From Achromobacter sp. AONIH1 (GTDB lineage: Bacteria; Pseudomonadota; Gammaproteobacteria; Burkholderiales; Burkholderiaceae_B), in assembly GCF_002902905.1 (NCBI RefSeq), contig NZ_CP026124.1, positions 6,262,001-6,326,000 of the forward strand: a stretch of 64,000 bases of DNA, in the 5' to 3' direction. Both the position numbers and the translations under genes were made by a program. Below the pieces are notes generated by a model, which saw nothing but the letters and a program-made list of their open reading frames with translations, did no database searches and was not told the DNA's origin. Below, one piece after another: positions 21,103 through 31,000 of the stretch. How positions within the stretch are numbered: position 1 is the stretch's first letter; every line of letters starts with the position of its first letter.

Positions 21103-21130
21103 AAAGCTCTCGCTCAGGGTCATTCTCAAG

Positions 21131-21151
21131 AGCTCCGATCCGGGGCTTTTT
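21131..21151 (+). terminator. terminator after first tRNA cassette
   Basis: Stem AGCTCC / GGGGCT (one G-T pair) around the loop GATCC, followed by five T residues. Placed just after tRNA-Asp copy 1, so the first cassette can end here even though a second cassette begins 56 bp downstream. Confidence 0.65.
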
Positions 21152-21206
21152 GCTTTTATAGGGTGTAAGCCCTTGTTGTCTGAAGGTTGAGACACCTGGG
21201 ATTCTG

Positions 21207-21282
<76 letters not shown>

Positions 21283-21317
21283 GTAAAGCAGTTGGTAGTA
21301 CAGTGGTTTTTGTTCAG

Positions 21318-21393
21318 GTCCCCTTCGTCTAGAGGCCTAGGACATCACCCTTTCACGGTGAGTACAGGGGTTCGAATCCCCTAGGGGACGCCA
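21318..21393 (+). tRNA. tRNA-Glu (TTC), copy 2
   Basis: Identical to copy 1 over 76 bases, with anticodon TTC. The spacer to tRNA-Ala is 35 bp here and 49 bp in the first cassette, with little shared sequence. Confidence 0.97.
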
Positions 21394-21453
21394 GTATTCT
21401 GGCAAGCTGCCTTGACACCGCAGTTGCAGTACCGAAGTTTTGCATACCGCTGC

Positions 21454-21530
21454 GGAGCGGTAGTTCAGTTGGTTAGAATACCGGCCTGTCACGCCGGGGG
21501 TCGCGGGTTCGAGCCCCGTCCGCTCCGCCA
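21454..21530 (+). tRNA. tRNA-Asp (GTC), copy 2
   Basis: Identical to copy 1 over 77 bases, with anticodon GTC. The preceding bases TACCGCTGC resemble those before copy 1 (TACGCCGCTGC), part of the few conserved spacer bases. Confidence 0.97.
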
Positions 21531-21583
21531 AAGCACTTTGCGCCATCTGCGCACGCCGCGAAACAATCGCCGCGTCATCATCG

Positions 21584-21611
21584 AAAAGCTCCGGATTCCG
21601 GAGCTTTTTTG
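21584..21611 (+). terminator. strong terminator after second tRNA cassette
   Basis: AAAAGCTCCGG / CCGGAGCTTTT is a perfect 11-bp stem with the 3-base loop ATT, running into a six-T tract. Marks the end of the tRNA transcription unit. Confidence 0.9.
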
Positions 21612-22150
21612 TTTTCCGCTCACAGATATCCCTTCCGCCTGGCTGCCGCCGATAGCGGCATATCGGCCCACGAGGCTCGCATGCCCGCGAGCGCGCCCGG
21701 GATCACCCCGGAACATGCCTGCCCGGCCCGCCCAGACACGGCATGCCGGCTGCGCGCCATCCCGCTGCGCCGCGCGCCGCCGCTACTCCTCCCGAAGTCG
21801 CGGCCGCCAATACGATCTCCCGATCGCGGTCTCCCAACCGCAACATCGCCGCCACCGAGCCCCGCGCCCACATCGGCCAGGCAAACGACTTCTCCCCGAT
21901 CTAGAATTTACAAATTGAATCAAAAAAATCAGCCCCTCGCCGTCCGCGAAGATGCCGGCGCGTTGCCTCTCGGGATGCTCTAAAAATCGCCAAATCTTCA
22001 AAAAACAGATCGATCCACCCCGCATTTCCAGCCAGATACCCGGCATTGCGCAAACCCCGCCCGGCTTCATACGATCCGCCGATCGCAGCCTGAGCCCGCC
22101 AAGGCGGCGCAACCGGCGCGATCCCCGCGACACCGACTGGAGCCATCCCG
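21612..22150. other. 539-bp gene-free region upstream of bioB
   Basis: No open frame here shows a recognisable protein. The left half is GC-rich; from about 21900 to 22010 it becomes AT-rich (CTAGAATTTACAAATTG, then runs of A), which is where a bioB promoter is most likely. I could not fix -35/-10 boxes or a biotin-repressor-like site. Confidence 0.5.
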
Positions 22151-23167
22151 ATGCAGACCGCCTACATCCCCGTCCCGACGATTCCCAAGCCGATGCCCGA
22201 ATCCGCCGCCTGGAGCGCCGACGAGGTCCTGAAGCTGTACGACCTTCCGTTCATGGACCTGATCCATCGCGCACAGCAGACCCATCGCGCCCATTTCGAT
22301 CCGAACGCCATCCAGCTGTCCAGCCTGCTGTCGATCAAGACCGGCGGCTGTCCCGAGGATTGCGCCTACTGCCCGCAATCCGCGCATCACAACACCGGCC
22401 TGGAAGCCGACAAGCTGATGCCGCTGGAAGACGTGATCGCCGCCGCGCGCGCCGCGCAGGCCGGCGGCGCGCAGCGCTTCTGCATGGGAGCCGCCTGGCG
22501 CAGCCCCAAGCCGCATCACCTGGAAGCGGTGGCCGAGATGGTCAGCGCGGTGAAGGCGCTGGGCATGGAAACCTGCGTGACGCTGGGCATGCTGGCCGAG
22601 GGCCAGGCCGAACAGCTCAAGCACGCCGGGCTGGACTACTACAACCACAACCTGGACACCTCGCCGGAGTTCTACGGCAAGATCATCTCCACCCGCACCT
22701 ACCAGGACCGCCTGGATACGCTGGAGCGCGTGCGCGACGCCGGCATCAATGTCTGCTGCGGCGGCATCGTGGGCATGGGCGAGTCGCGCCGCGAGCGCGC
22801 CGGGCTGATCGCCCAGCTCGCCAGCATGGAGCCCTACCCCGAATCCGTGCCCATCAACAATCTGGTGCAGGTCGAAGGCACGCCGCTGGCCGGCGTCGAA
22901 GCGCTGGATCCGTTCGAATTCGTGCGCACCATCGCCGTCGCCCGGATCACCATGCCCAAGGCCAAGGTCCGGCTGTCGGCCGGCCGTGAGCAGATGGACG
23001 ATGCGCTGCAGGCGCTGTGCTTCATGGCCGGCGCCAACTCCATGTTCTACGGCGACGCGCTGCTGACCACCGCCAATCCGCAGATGCAGGCCGACCAGCG
23101 CCTGCTGGCGCGGCTGGGCATGCACATCGACGCCGAGCCCGCGCACGAGGCGCCGGCGTGTCGCTGA
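22151..23167 (+). CDS. bioB: biotin synthase BioB
   Basis: Radical-SAM enzyme that inserts sulfur into dethiobiotin. The 338 residues carry the SAM cluster C67-x3-C71-x2-C74 ([16 protein letters not shown]), the [2Fe-2S] region with [15 protein letters not shown], and [12 protein letters not shown]. The ATG at 22151 follows a GGAG site. The other bio genes are not in the window. The next gene, a transporter, starts 10 bases before the bioB stop. Confidence 0.97.
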   Translation: MQTAYIPVPTIPKPMPESAAWSADEVLKLYDLPFMDLIHRAQQTHRAHFDPNAIQLSSLLSIKTGGCPEDCAYCPQSAHHNTGLEADKLMPLEDVIAAARAAQAGGAQRFCMGAAWRSPKPHHLEAVAEMVSAVKALGMETCVTLGMLAEGQAEQLKHAGLDYYNHNLDTSPEFYGKIISTRTYQDRLDTLERVRDAGINVCCGGIVGMGESRRERAGLIAQLASMEPYPESVPINNLVQVEGTPLAGVEALDPFEFVRTIAVARITMPKAKVRLSAGREQMDDALQALCFMAGANSMFYGDALLTTANPQMQADQRLLARLGMHIDAEPAHEAPACR

Positions 23168-24027
23168 CGCCCGGCCTGCTGTATCTGGCGGCCAGCATCG
23201 CCTGCAGCGTGACGGTGGCCGCGATGCTGAAGCTGGCGCGCGGCTGGCGCATCGACGTGCGCCAGGCCATCGCGGTGAACTACGCGGTCGCCGCGACCTT
23301 GTGCTGGGCCCTGCTGCGACCGGCGTCCGACACGCTGTTCGCGGCGGGCACGCCCTGGCTGACGCTGGCGGCGCTGGGCATCCTGCTGCCCAGCGTGTTC
23401 CTCGCCATGGCGCAGGCCGTGCGCCATGCCGGCGTGGCGCGCAGCGACGCGGCGCAGCGCCTGGCCCTGTTCATTCCGCTGATCGCCGCGTTCCTGCTGT
23501 TCGGCGAGACGCCGGACGGCCGCAAGCTGGCCGCGATCGCGTTGGCGTTCTGCGCGCTGTATTGCCTGCTGCGCCGCCCGTCGCCGGACGGCGAGCCCGC
23601 CGAGGGCGGCCGCGACCGCTGGCTGTGGCCGCTGATAGTCTGGGCCGGCTATGGCGTGATCGACGTGCTGTTCAAGCAGGTGGCGCGCACCGGCACGGCC
23701 TTTTCCGGCGCGCTGCTGCTGGCCTTCATGCTGGCCGGGATGCTGATGCTGGGCTACCTCGTATGGCGTCGCGCGCGATGGGAGTGGCGCCATGCGCTGG
23801 CGGGCGTGGCGCTGGGTCTGGCGAACTTCGGCAATATCCTGACCTATATCCGCGCGCACCAATCGCTGCCGGGTCACCCGTCGGTGGTGTTCGCATCCAT
23901 GAACATGGGTGTCATCGCCCTGGGCGCGCTGATCGGCGCCCTGGCGTTTCGGGAATCGCTCTCGCGCCTGAACCTGCTGGGGCTGGCGCTGGCCCTGGCG
24001 GCCATCGTGCTGATGATCCCCCGCTAG
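23158..24027 (+). CDS. DMT-superfamily (EamA-like) transporter
   Basis: Inner-membrane protein of 289 residues with about ten hydrophobic segments (for example [36 protein letters not shown] and the C-terminal [17 protein letters not shown]), the layout of the EamA/drug-metabolite transporter group. The only suitable start in frame is GTG at 23158, overlapping bioB by 10 bases, so its translation is probably coupled to bioB. That suggests, but does not prove, a role linked to biotin or its precursors. Substrate unknown. Confidence 0.8.
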   Translation: MSLTPGLLYLAASIACSVTVAAMLKLARGWRIDVRQAIAVNYAVAATLCWALLRPASDTLFAAGTPWLTLAALGILLPSVFLAMAQAVRHAGVARSDAAQRLALFIPLIAAFLLFGETPDGRKLAAIALAFCALYCLLRRPSPDGEPAEGGRDRWLWPLIVWAGYGVIDVLFKQVARTGTAFSGALLLAFMLAGMLMLGYLVWRRARWEWRHALAGVALGLANFGNILTYIRAHQSLPGHPSVVFASMNMGVIALGALIGALAFRESLSRLNLLGLALALAAIVLMIPR

Positions 24028-24041
24028 CGCTGCGCGCGGTC

Positions 24042-25541
24042 TCAGGTGCCGGTGCGCAGGCGCGATTCGGGCGCGTCTTCGTCCAGGTCTTTCGCGTCAG
24101 GCACCCGTCCCGCCTCGTAGCCCATGTCCCGCGCGGCCTCGGCGGCGGCGGGATGATCTGCCGCCGCCTCTGAGACCGCCGCGCCCGGAGCCGCCGCAGC
24201 GGCTGGCGCCGCACCCGTCACCACAGCCTCGGCGGCGACAGGGTCGACAGACTGCACGGCGGCCGTGGCGGGATCCGGCTCCACCATCTCGATCGTGATG
24301 TCGGTCTCGGGATCGACCCGGGGATCCAGCACCGCCGACGCGGGCGAGCTTTGCAGGGTATCCGGCATCGGCACGAAGTGGGTGGGCGCTTCCTGCACCT
24401 GGTGCGCGCCCGTGACGCGCGTCGGCCGCACCTGCCAGACCAGGATCAGCGCGCAGGCCGATACGAACATGTAGTACATGCTGTGCCCGCCCCAGGACAT
24501 CAGCACGCCCGCGATCATGGGGCCGACGCAGGCGCCGACGCCGTAGGTCATCAGCAGCACCGCCGACAGGCTGACGCGCCGCTCGGATTCCACATGGTCG
24601 TTGGCGAAGGCCGCGCCCAGCGGGTACAGCGTGAATTGGAGCACGCCGAATACGGCGGACAGGGCCAGCATGGCCCAGAACGGCAGTTCGATCCAGCCCC
24701 ACATCAGCGCCGGCAGGACCGCCAGCAGCAAGGCATTGAAGCGGATCAGCCCGGCGCGGTTGATGCGGTCCGACAACCAGCCCATCGGCCATTGCGACAG
24801 CAGGCCGGCGGTCACCGCCGTGGCCACGAACACCGCCGCCTGGGACGTGCTCATGCCGTGCTTGGCCCCGTAGACAGCGGCCAGGCCGTAGAACGCGCCG
24901 GACACATTGCCCGCCACGAACAGCACCGTCATGGACAGCGGCACGCGGCGCAGGAAGAATCGGATGTCCAGCGGCGCGGGCAAAGGCGTGGGCGGGTGCG
25001 AACGCGCCGTGACGGCGATCGGCACCAGACATAGCACCAGGCACATGGCGACCAGCGTCAGCGGCCGCAGGTCCAGCGTCGCATAGGCCGTCAGCGCCAA
25101 CTGGCCCAGCACGGTGCCCAGGCCGGACACCACCATGTAGACGGAAAACACGCGCCCGCGCTGATGGTTCTCGGTCTGTTCGTTCAGCCAGCTTTCGATG
25201 ACCATGAACTCGGTCACCATGACGATGCCGGAGATCACGCGGAACGCCAGCCACAGCGGCAGCGAGTCGACCAGCGTCTGCGCCAGGATCATGCTGGTGG
25301 CGACCGCCGCGCAGGCCACGAAGGCGCGGATGTGGCCCACCCGGATGATCAGCCTGTGCCCCAGTCGGGCGCCGCACACCAGGCCGAAGTAGTAGCCGGC
25401 GATCAGGGCGCCGATCCACACCTCGCTGACCGCCTGCGACGTCAGCCGCAGCCCCATGTAGGTATTGAACAGGCCCGTGCCGATGAGCATCAGCAGGGTC
25501 GCGAAGTACAGCGACGAGAACGAGGAAATGGTGGCGATCAT
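24042..25541 (-). CDS. MFS transporter with long alanine-rich acidic tail
   Basis: Major facilitator carrier: about 12 membrane helices within residues 1-380 (SLYFATLLMLIGTGLFNTYM, then VMVTEFMVIESWLNEQTENHQRGR between the early helices). This resembles the YcaD/CsbX-like subgroup. After helix 12 (MYYMFVSACALILVWQVRPT) a tail of about 115 residues follows, rich in Ala, Pro, Asp and Glu and predicted to be disordered; standard MFS proteins end earlier. Substrate unknown. The gene is convergent with the EamA-like transporter (15 bp apart). Confidence 0.85.
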   Translation of the reverse strand: MIATISSFSSLYFATLLMLIGTGLFNTYMGLRLTSQAVSEVWIGALIAGYYFGLVCGARLGHRLIIRVGHIRAFVACAAVATSMILAQTLVDSLPLWLAFRVISGIVMVTEFMVIESWLNEQTENHQRGRVFSVYMVVSGLGTVLGQLALTAYATLDLRPLTLVAMCLVLCLVPIAVTARSHPPTPLPAPLDIRFFLRRVPLSMTVLFVAGNVSGAFYGLAAVYGAKHGMSTSQAAVFVATAVTAGLLSQWPMGWLSDRINRAGLIRFNALLLAVLPALMWGWIELPFWAMLALSAVFGVLQFTLYPLGAAFANDHVESERRVSLSAVLLMTYGVGACVGPMIAGVLMSWGGHSMYYMFVSACALILVWQVRPTRVTGAHQVQEAPTHFVPMPDTLQSSPASAVLDPRVDPETDITIEMVEPDPATAAVQSVDPVAAEAVVTGAAPAAAAAPGAAVSEAAADHPAAAEAARDMGYEAGRVPDAKDLDEDAPESRLRTGT

Positions 25542-25620
25542 GGCATCGGGCAGCCGCGGCCAGCGGCCTTTCGGCGGACCGCGCCTGCAGTCCGCCGTAA
25601 AACGGTAGAACGGAAGAGAA

Positions 25621-26124
25621 TCAGGCCTGCGACAGCATGGTGGCCGCGTCGCTGACCTCGAACTTACCGGCGGCCTCGACGTTCAGCGTCTTGACCACGC
25701 CGTCCTCGATGAGGGCCGAATAGCGCTGCGAGCGCACGCCCATGCCGCGCTGGATCAGGTCCAGCTCCAGGCCCAGCGCCTTGGTCCACAGGGCCGAGCC
25801 ATCGGCCAGCATGCGAACCTTGCCGTCGGTGCCCTGTTCACGGCCCCAGGCGCCCATGACGAAGGCGTCGTTGACCGACACGCACCAGATCTCGTCCACG
25901 CCCTTGGCCTTGAGCGCGGCGGCCTGCTCGACATAGCCCGGCAGGTGCTTGGCCGAGCAGGTCGGCGTGAAGGCGCCCGGCACGGCGAAGAGCGCGATCT
26001 TCTTGCCGCGGACCAGGTCGGCGACCTGGAAGGCGTTGGGACCCAGCGAGCAGCCCGCGGTCTCGGTTTCGATGAATTCGGTCAGGGTGCCATCCGGCAC
26101 GCGGTCGCCGACTTTGATCGTCAT
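25621..26124 (-). CDS. peroxiredoxin, Prx5/AhpE-like (hybrid-type family)
   Basis: Thiol peroxidase of the Prx5 group, 167 residues from the ATG at 26122-26124, which has a CGGAGA ribosome site. The peroxidatic cysteine is C56 in VPGAFTPTCSAKHLPGY, and the family segment CVSVNDAFVMGAWG follows. It removes hydrogen and organic peroxides, usually with glutathione or glutaredoxin as reductant. C25 may act as resolving cysteine. It diverges from a small secreted protein gene across a 287-bp gap. Confidence 0.93.
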   Translation of the reverse strand: MTIKVGDRVPDGTLTEFIETETAGCSLGPNAFQVADLVRGKKIALFAVPGAFTPTCSAKHLPGYVEQAAALKAKGVDEIWCVSVNDAFVMGAWGREQGTDGKVRMLADGSALWTKALGLELDLIQRGMGVRSQRYSALIEDGVVKTLNVEAAGKFEVSDAATMLSQA

Positions 26125-26411
26125 GGAAATATCTCCGGCTGAAAAATCTGAAGAAAGAATGAATGGGGCAGAGCATTGAGGCGAGGCCGCCTCACACCCT
26201 CCATCATAGTTCCTGCGCGCGGGCGGCGCTTGCCGCGTCTGCAGCCCATGCCCCGGGCGGACGCCGCACCGGCAAAGAACATGAACAGACTGAAACGACT
26301 CAATACGGGCGCGTCGCTCCCGGAACGCGCGTCCGTTGCAATAATGTCGCAAGATTCATGGCATCCCGCGCGCGTCTTGCCGCCCGCGGGACCACACACG
26401 GAGAACATGCG

Positions 26412-26840
26412 ATGCGCAAGATGGCAGGCGGCCTGATGGCCGCGTTGGCGCTGGGCTTGACCGGCGGCGCCTGGGCGGCGCCGGACGCCAGCGAACAATT
26501 GCAGTACGAATCCTTCGTCGTGGCGGCGGGCGCGTCCAATGGCGCGGCCCGCGCCTGCGGCGCTTCGGAGCCCGATCTCAAACAACATCAGGACACCTCG
26601 CGCAAGAACCTGCAGCGCTACGCCCAGGAATACGGCTTCAACGCCCAGAACTACGACACGCTCTTCGACAAGGGGCTGGACCAGGGCAAGGCCATGATGG
26701 AAGAGATGAAGCGCTCGGGCGTGGACGGCTGCCGCGGCGTGCTCGGCAGCTTCCAGAACGAGCGCGTCATCGGCTACGAGGACATGAAGGCGGCCTTGGC
26801 CGAGGTCAGCGACGGCCTGCCGGGGGAAACCGAGAAATAG
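26412..26840 (+). CDS. small secreted protein of unknown function
   Basis: 142 residues from the ATG at 26412. Residues 1-22 form a signal peptide (KMAGGLMAALALGLTGGAWA, then APDA), so it is probably periplasmic. The mature part is helical and charged and has two cysteines (in RACGASE and DGCRGV), which could form a disulfide. I recognise no family. The upstream 287 bp has an AATAAT at about 26341-26346 that could be its -10 element. Its neighbours give no clear functional hint. Confidence 0.75.
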   Translation: MRKMAGGLMAALALGLTGGAWAAPDASEQLQYESFVVAAGASNGAARACGASEPDLKQHQDTSRKNLQRYAQEYGFNAQNYDTLFDKGLDQGKAMMEEMKRSGVDGCRGVLGSFQNERVIGYEDMKAALAEVSDGLPGETEK

Positions 26841-26921
26841 GACAGAGGCACGGTTCGCGCCGTCCCTCGGGGCGAACTTGAAGCGGAAGAAAGCGCGACG
26901 CCCATGCGCCGCCGCCCTCGC

Positions 26922-27800
26922 CTACAGCCCGTTCTGCTTGAACCAGTCCAGCATGCGCTGCCAGGCCTGATCGGCCTCGGCCTTGCGGTAGCTGGGCCGG
27001 TAGTCCGCATGGAAGGCATGCGGCGCTTCGGGATAGATGTCGATGCGCGAGGCCTTGGCGGCGGCCGGCCCCTGGGCCAGCGCCACCCGCATGCGGTCCA
27101 CGTCCGCCAACGGAATGCCGGCGTCCTTGCCGCCATAGGCGCCCAGCACCGGCGCCTTCAGGTCCCCGACCGCGCTCAGTACCGGGCGCGGCTTCAGCTC
27201 GCTGGGCTCGCCGCCCAGCTGCCCGTACCAGGCAGCGCCCGCGCGCAGCTTGGGATTGTGCGCGGCGTAGAGCCAGACCTGGCGTCCGCCCCAGCAAAAC
27301 CCCAGGATGCCCAGTCGGCCCGCGTCGCCGCCATGCTCGGCGGCCCAGGCCGATGCGGCGTCCAGGTCGCGCTGCACCTGCGCGTCGGGCACCTTGCTGA
27401 TGATTTCCGCCTGCAGCTTGGGAATATCGGTGTAGCGCGACGGGTCGCCCTGGCGCGCGAACAGCTCGGGCGCCACCGCCAGATACCCCAGGTGCGCCAG
27501 GCGGCGGCAGATATCCTGGATGTACTCGTGCACGCCGAATATCTCGGACACCACCAGCAGCGTGGGCAGGTTCTTCTTGCCCTGCGGCGCGGCGCGATAG
27601 GCCGGCATCTTGCCGTCGGCCACTGGAATGTCCACCTTGCCCGCCAGCAAGCCGGCGGCGTCGGTGGCTATCGCCGTCTGCGCCACTGCTTGCCCCGCCG
27701 CCAGCGAAAATCCCGCCGCCACCGACGTGGCGATGAAGCCCCGGCGGTCCAGCTTCAAGGGCGGCAGCAAGCTGTCGAACTGCGAATCCTGGTCGTTCAT
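26922..27800 (-). CDS. Tat-exported dienelactone hydrolase family protein
   Basis: Alpha/beta hydrolase of 292 residues. A twin-arginine signal (LDRRGFIATSVAAGFSLAAG, residues 17-36) predicts folded export to the periplasm. The DLH catalytic set is present: E86 (VSEIFG), nucleophile C169 (GILGFCWGGRQ), an Asp in YGGKDAGIP and a His in YPEAPHAFHADYR. Classical dienelactone hydrolases are cytoplasmic and act on chloroaromatic breakdown; exported members have other, mostly unknown ester or lactone substrates. Confidence 0.9.
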   Translation of the reverse strand: MNDQDSQFDSLLPPLKLDRRGFIATSVAAGFSLAAGQAVAQTAIATDAAGLLAGKVDIPVADGKMPAYRAAPQGKKNLPTLLVVSEIFGVHEYIQDICRRLAHLGYLAVAPELFARQGDPSRYTDIPKLQAEIISKVPDAQVQRDLDAASAWAAEHGGDAGRLGILGFCWGGRQVWLYAAHNPKLRAGAAWYGQLGGEPSELKPRPVLSAVGDLKAPVLGAYGGKDAGIPLADVDRMRVALAQGPAAAKASRIDIYPEAPHAFHADYRPSYRKAEADQAWQRMLDWFKQNGL

Positions 27801-28032
27801 GCCTCATCTCCTGGGAAGAGCGCTCGCCCGTATCCGCACCAAACCGGCCACGAGCGGCAAGATTGCACTTCACACCTCACACTTCAACCACCAACGGCAA
27901 CAGCGTCAGCCGTGCCACCTTCCAGTGAGGCACACTCCGGTAACGCACACTCCGCAAGGTCGCAGGCGCCGACACGGCCAGGTCGCCCCCAATCGGGATG
28001 TCGCGGATCCGGCTCCGCCGGTCCGCAGACAT

Positions 28033-28073
28033 GCCCCCTGGAGGGGGAAGCGCGCAGCGCTTCGGGGGTGGGC
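28033..28073. repeat. palindromic GC-rich intergenic element (two hairpins), likely terminator
   Basis: CCCCC-TGGA-GGGGG (28034-28047) is followed by GAAGCGC-GCA-GCGCTTC (28047-28063) and GGGGGTGGGC, whose ends can also pair with the first GCCCCC. It begins 9 bp past the stop of the DUF748 gene, on its 3' side. I recall similar elements as frequent intergenic repeats in Bordetella/Achromobacter-like genomes, but this was not checked. Nearby CACACTCCG occurs twice (27931-27939, 27946-27954). Confidence 0.6.
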
Positions 28074-28081
28074 TCATCCCT

Positions 28082-31000
28082 CTATTTCAGAGAGAACTCC
28101 ACCCGCGACGGCACGCCATCGTCCTTGATGCCGTCGGCATCCAATTGCGGCGCGACGATGAAGACGCGCTCGGCCAGGCCCTCGTGAGCGAGCAGCTTCT
28201 CATAGACGGCCTGGGCGCGCGCGTCGGCCAACTGGCGCAACTGCTCGTCGCCCACCGGCGCCACGCTGCGCAGCATTTCCTCCATCTGCGCATCCGGTAT
28301 GGACTTGGCGATGCCGATCAGGTTCCTGGGCTTGTCCTTGATGTCGGTATCGCCGTAGACCTCTTCCAGGTACTTGGAGCGCTCGGCGGGCGACACGTCG
28401 ACGCCGGCCGGGTTGGGCTTCTTGCCGCGCGGCGCGACGGCGGCGGCCTTGGCGGCGCGGATCTTGCTTTCGATCCAGGCCTGGCGCAGGCCCTCCATGT
28501 CGGTCTTGGGGTCGGCGCGGCCGCTCAGATCCATCTTCAGGCCGGGACGGTCGGTCAGGGCCTTGATCAGCGTGTCGATGCGCTGCTGGGAATCCTCGGT
28601 CAGCGCCGCGCTGCCCGGCGCGAACTCCACGTAGGACAGCTCCTCGCCGCCGCCGAAGGCCGAGGCGAGCAGGCTGAAGGGCGAAGTCACCGCCTTGACC
28701 ACCAGGTTGAGCACCACGCGCACCACGATACCGCCGACCGAGAACTCCGGATCGTCCAGCGAACCGGAAATCGGCAGGTTGATGTCGATATTGCCGCGCG
28801 AGTCCTTCAGCAGCGCCACGGCCAGCAGCACCGGCAGCTTGGTCGCGTCGGGGCTGTTGGTCTTGTCGCCGAAGGTCAGCTGGTTCAGCACCACATGGTT
28901 GCTGGCGGTCAGCGCGCGATCCTTGATCTTGTATTCCAGGTCGACCGACAGCTTGCCGCGCTTGATGGGATAGCCCACGTACTTGGCGGAATAGGTGTTG
29001 AAGCGCGGCAGGTCCACGCCCTTGGCCGACGCCTTCAGGTCCAGTGCCAGGAACTTGGCGAAGGGCTGCACCACGCCGCTGATCGACAGCGGCGCGGTGG
29101 TGTACACACGGCCCGTGACCTTGACCTTGGCGGGCTGAGGATTGCTGGACGACACCGCCGAGATCGAGCCGTCGATGCTGGACAGCTCCGCCACGTAGTT
29201 CGGCTTGACGAAGCGGTCGGTGAAGGTCATGCGGCCGCGCGTCAGGGTCACGCTGTTGAGCGAGATATCGGGCATGCCGCCGCTCTTGGCGGCGGGTTCG
29301 GGCGCGGCGCGGCGCGCCGGCGTCTGCGTGTCCTGGGTGATGGAGCCGCCCGCCTGTCCGGGCGCGGCCACCAGGTCCATCACGTTGAGCCGGCCCTGCG
29401 CGTTGAGCAGGATGCGACCGTAGAAATCGTCCAGCGCGATATCGCCCAGCCTGGCGCCGATCTTGTCGCCGGCGACGGAGATATCCATGCCGGAGAACGC
29501 CAGGCGCTTCCAGTTCAGGAAATCGTCCTTGTTGACGCGGTCCTGCAGGTCCAGGTCGGTGACTTCCACTCCGCCCTTCCAGGCGGCCGAGAGCGGCGCC
29601 TTGCCGTTGGCGGCCGCGAAGGCCGCTTCGCCCTTGGCTCCCAGCGTGATGGCGCGCACGGTGGCGTTCAGGCTGGAGGCGAAATAAGGCGCGAACGAGG
29701 CCACGTTCAACGCCGACAGGTCCACCGAGGTGCGCAGCGTCAGCGGCTGCGGCGTGAACGCCCCCTTCAGGGCCAGCTTGCCGTTGCCCTGCACGCCATC
29801 GGCGTCCAGCGTGAAATTGCTTTGTCCCGGTCCCATGGCCAGCCGGTCGGCGGTCAGGTGCAGGCGCTGCAGCGCGACATCCAGAGCGGGCTTCAGGGAT
29901 TCGTCGCGCGCCTTGAACTGGGTCAGCTCGGCTTGCGCGCCGGTGGCGGACACGTCCACCACCCCGCCCGTGTCCAGCACGTGCACTTGCGCCGACAGCG
30001 CCACGCGACCGTCCTGCAGCGTGATCGGCGCGGCGCTGCGCACGGCCGGCGCGAATGGCGCCAGCGCCACGTTGCCCATGCGGAAAGACATTTCCAGCGC
30101 CAGCGGTTGCAGCACCAGCGGACCCTTGGCGCGGATCCAGCCACCGTCGGTGCTGTTGTCCACCGTCAGCCACAGGTTGATCGGGCGATCCTTCTGCTGC
30201 GGAAGCTCCACGCCCTCGACCGTGGCCGCGATGCCGGTCATCGAGTAGTCGAGCTTGCTGACCGCATCGGTCAGGTGCAGCTCGCCTTCATGGATATTGA
30301 AGGCGTCCAGCGTGATCTTCCATTCGGCCGGCTCGGCCGGCTGGGGCGCCGGGGCCGTGCCTGCCGGACCATCCGGAGGCGCGGCGCCCGCGGCAGCGGA
30401 CGCCGACGGCGTGGCCGCGCCAGCCGCAGCGCCGCCTGCGGCGGGAATCGCAGACTTGGGTTCGGCGGCTTTGGCTTCGGCCGCCTTAGCATCGGCACTC
30501 TTCGCATCAGCCGCCTTAGCATCTCCGGCCTTAGCATCCGCCGGTTTCACGCCCGCCGGCTTGGCAGCTGCCGCAGCAGAAGCCGCCTTGCCCGCTTCGG
30601 GTGCGCCAGCCTGCGCGGCGGAGACCTTGGCCGAGGCCCGCGGATCCGCAGTCTGGGCGGCGGCCTTGCCCGCATTCGGCGCGGCCTTGGCATCCTGTGT
30701 CTTGGCATCCGCCGGCTTGCCCGCAACCGGCTTGCCACCCGCAGGCTTGGCCGCGCCGGGCTTGGCGCCCAACTGCTGCAGCTGCTCGGCCACGTCCTGC
30801 CAGTTCAGCCTCAGGTTCTCGTAGCGGCGCGCATGCACCTGCGGCGCCCACAGGCCGACATCGCCGATATAGGCCTGCCGCGCAATCGGTTCGAGTTCCA
30901 GCCGCGATACCGTCAGCGCGCTCCAGGACGCCAGCTCGGCGCCCGACTTGTCGCGCAGATCGAACTGGCGCAGGCCCAGATCGCCCACCACCCGGATCTT

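Noticed and set aside
30330-30790. Repetitive stretch considered as a DNA repeat array or CRISPR
   Set aside because: The repetition is at the protein level (Ala/Lys/Asp units) with irregular DNA units and no spacers; it is a low-complexity linker of the DUF748 protein.
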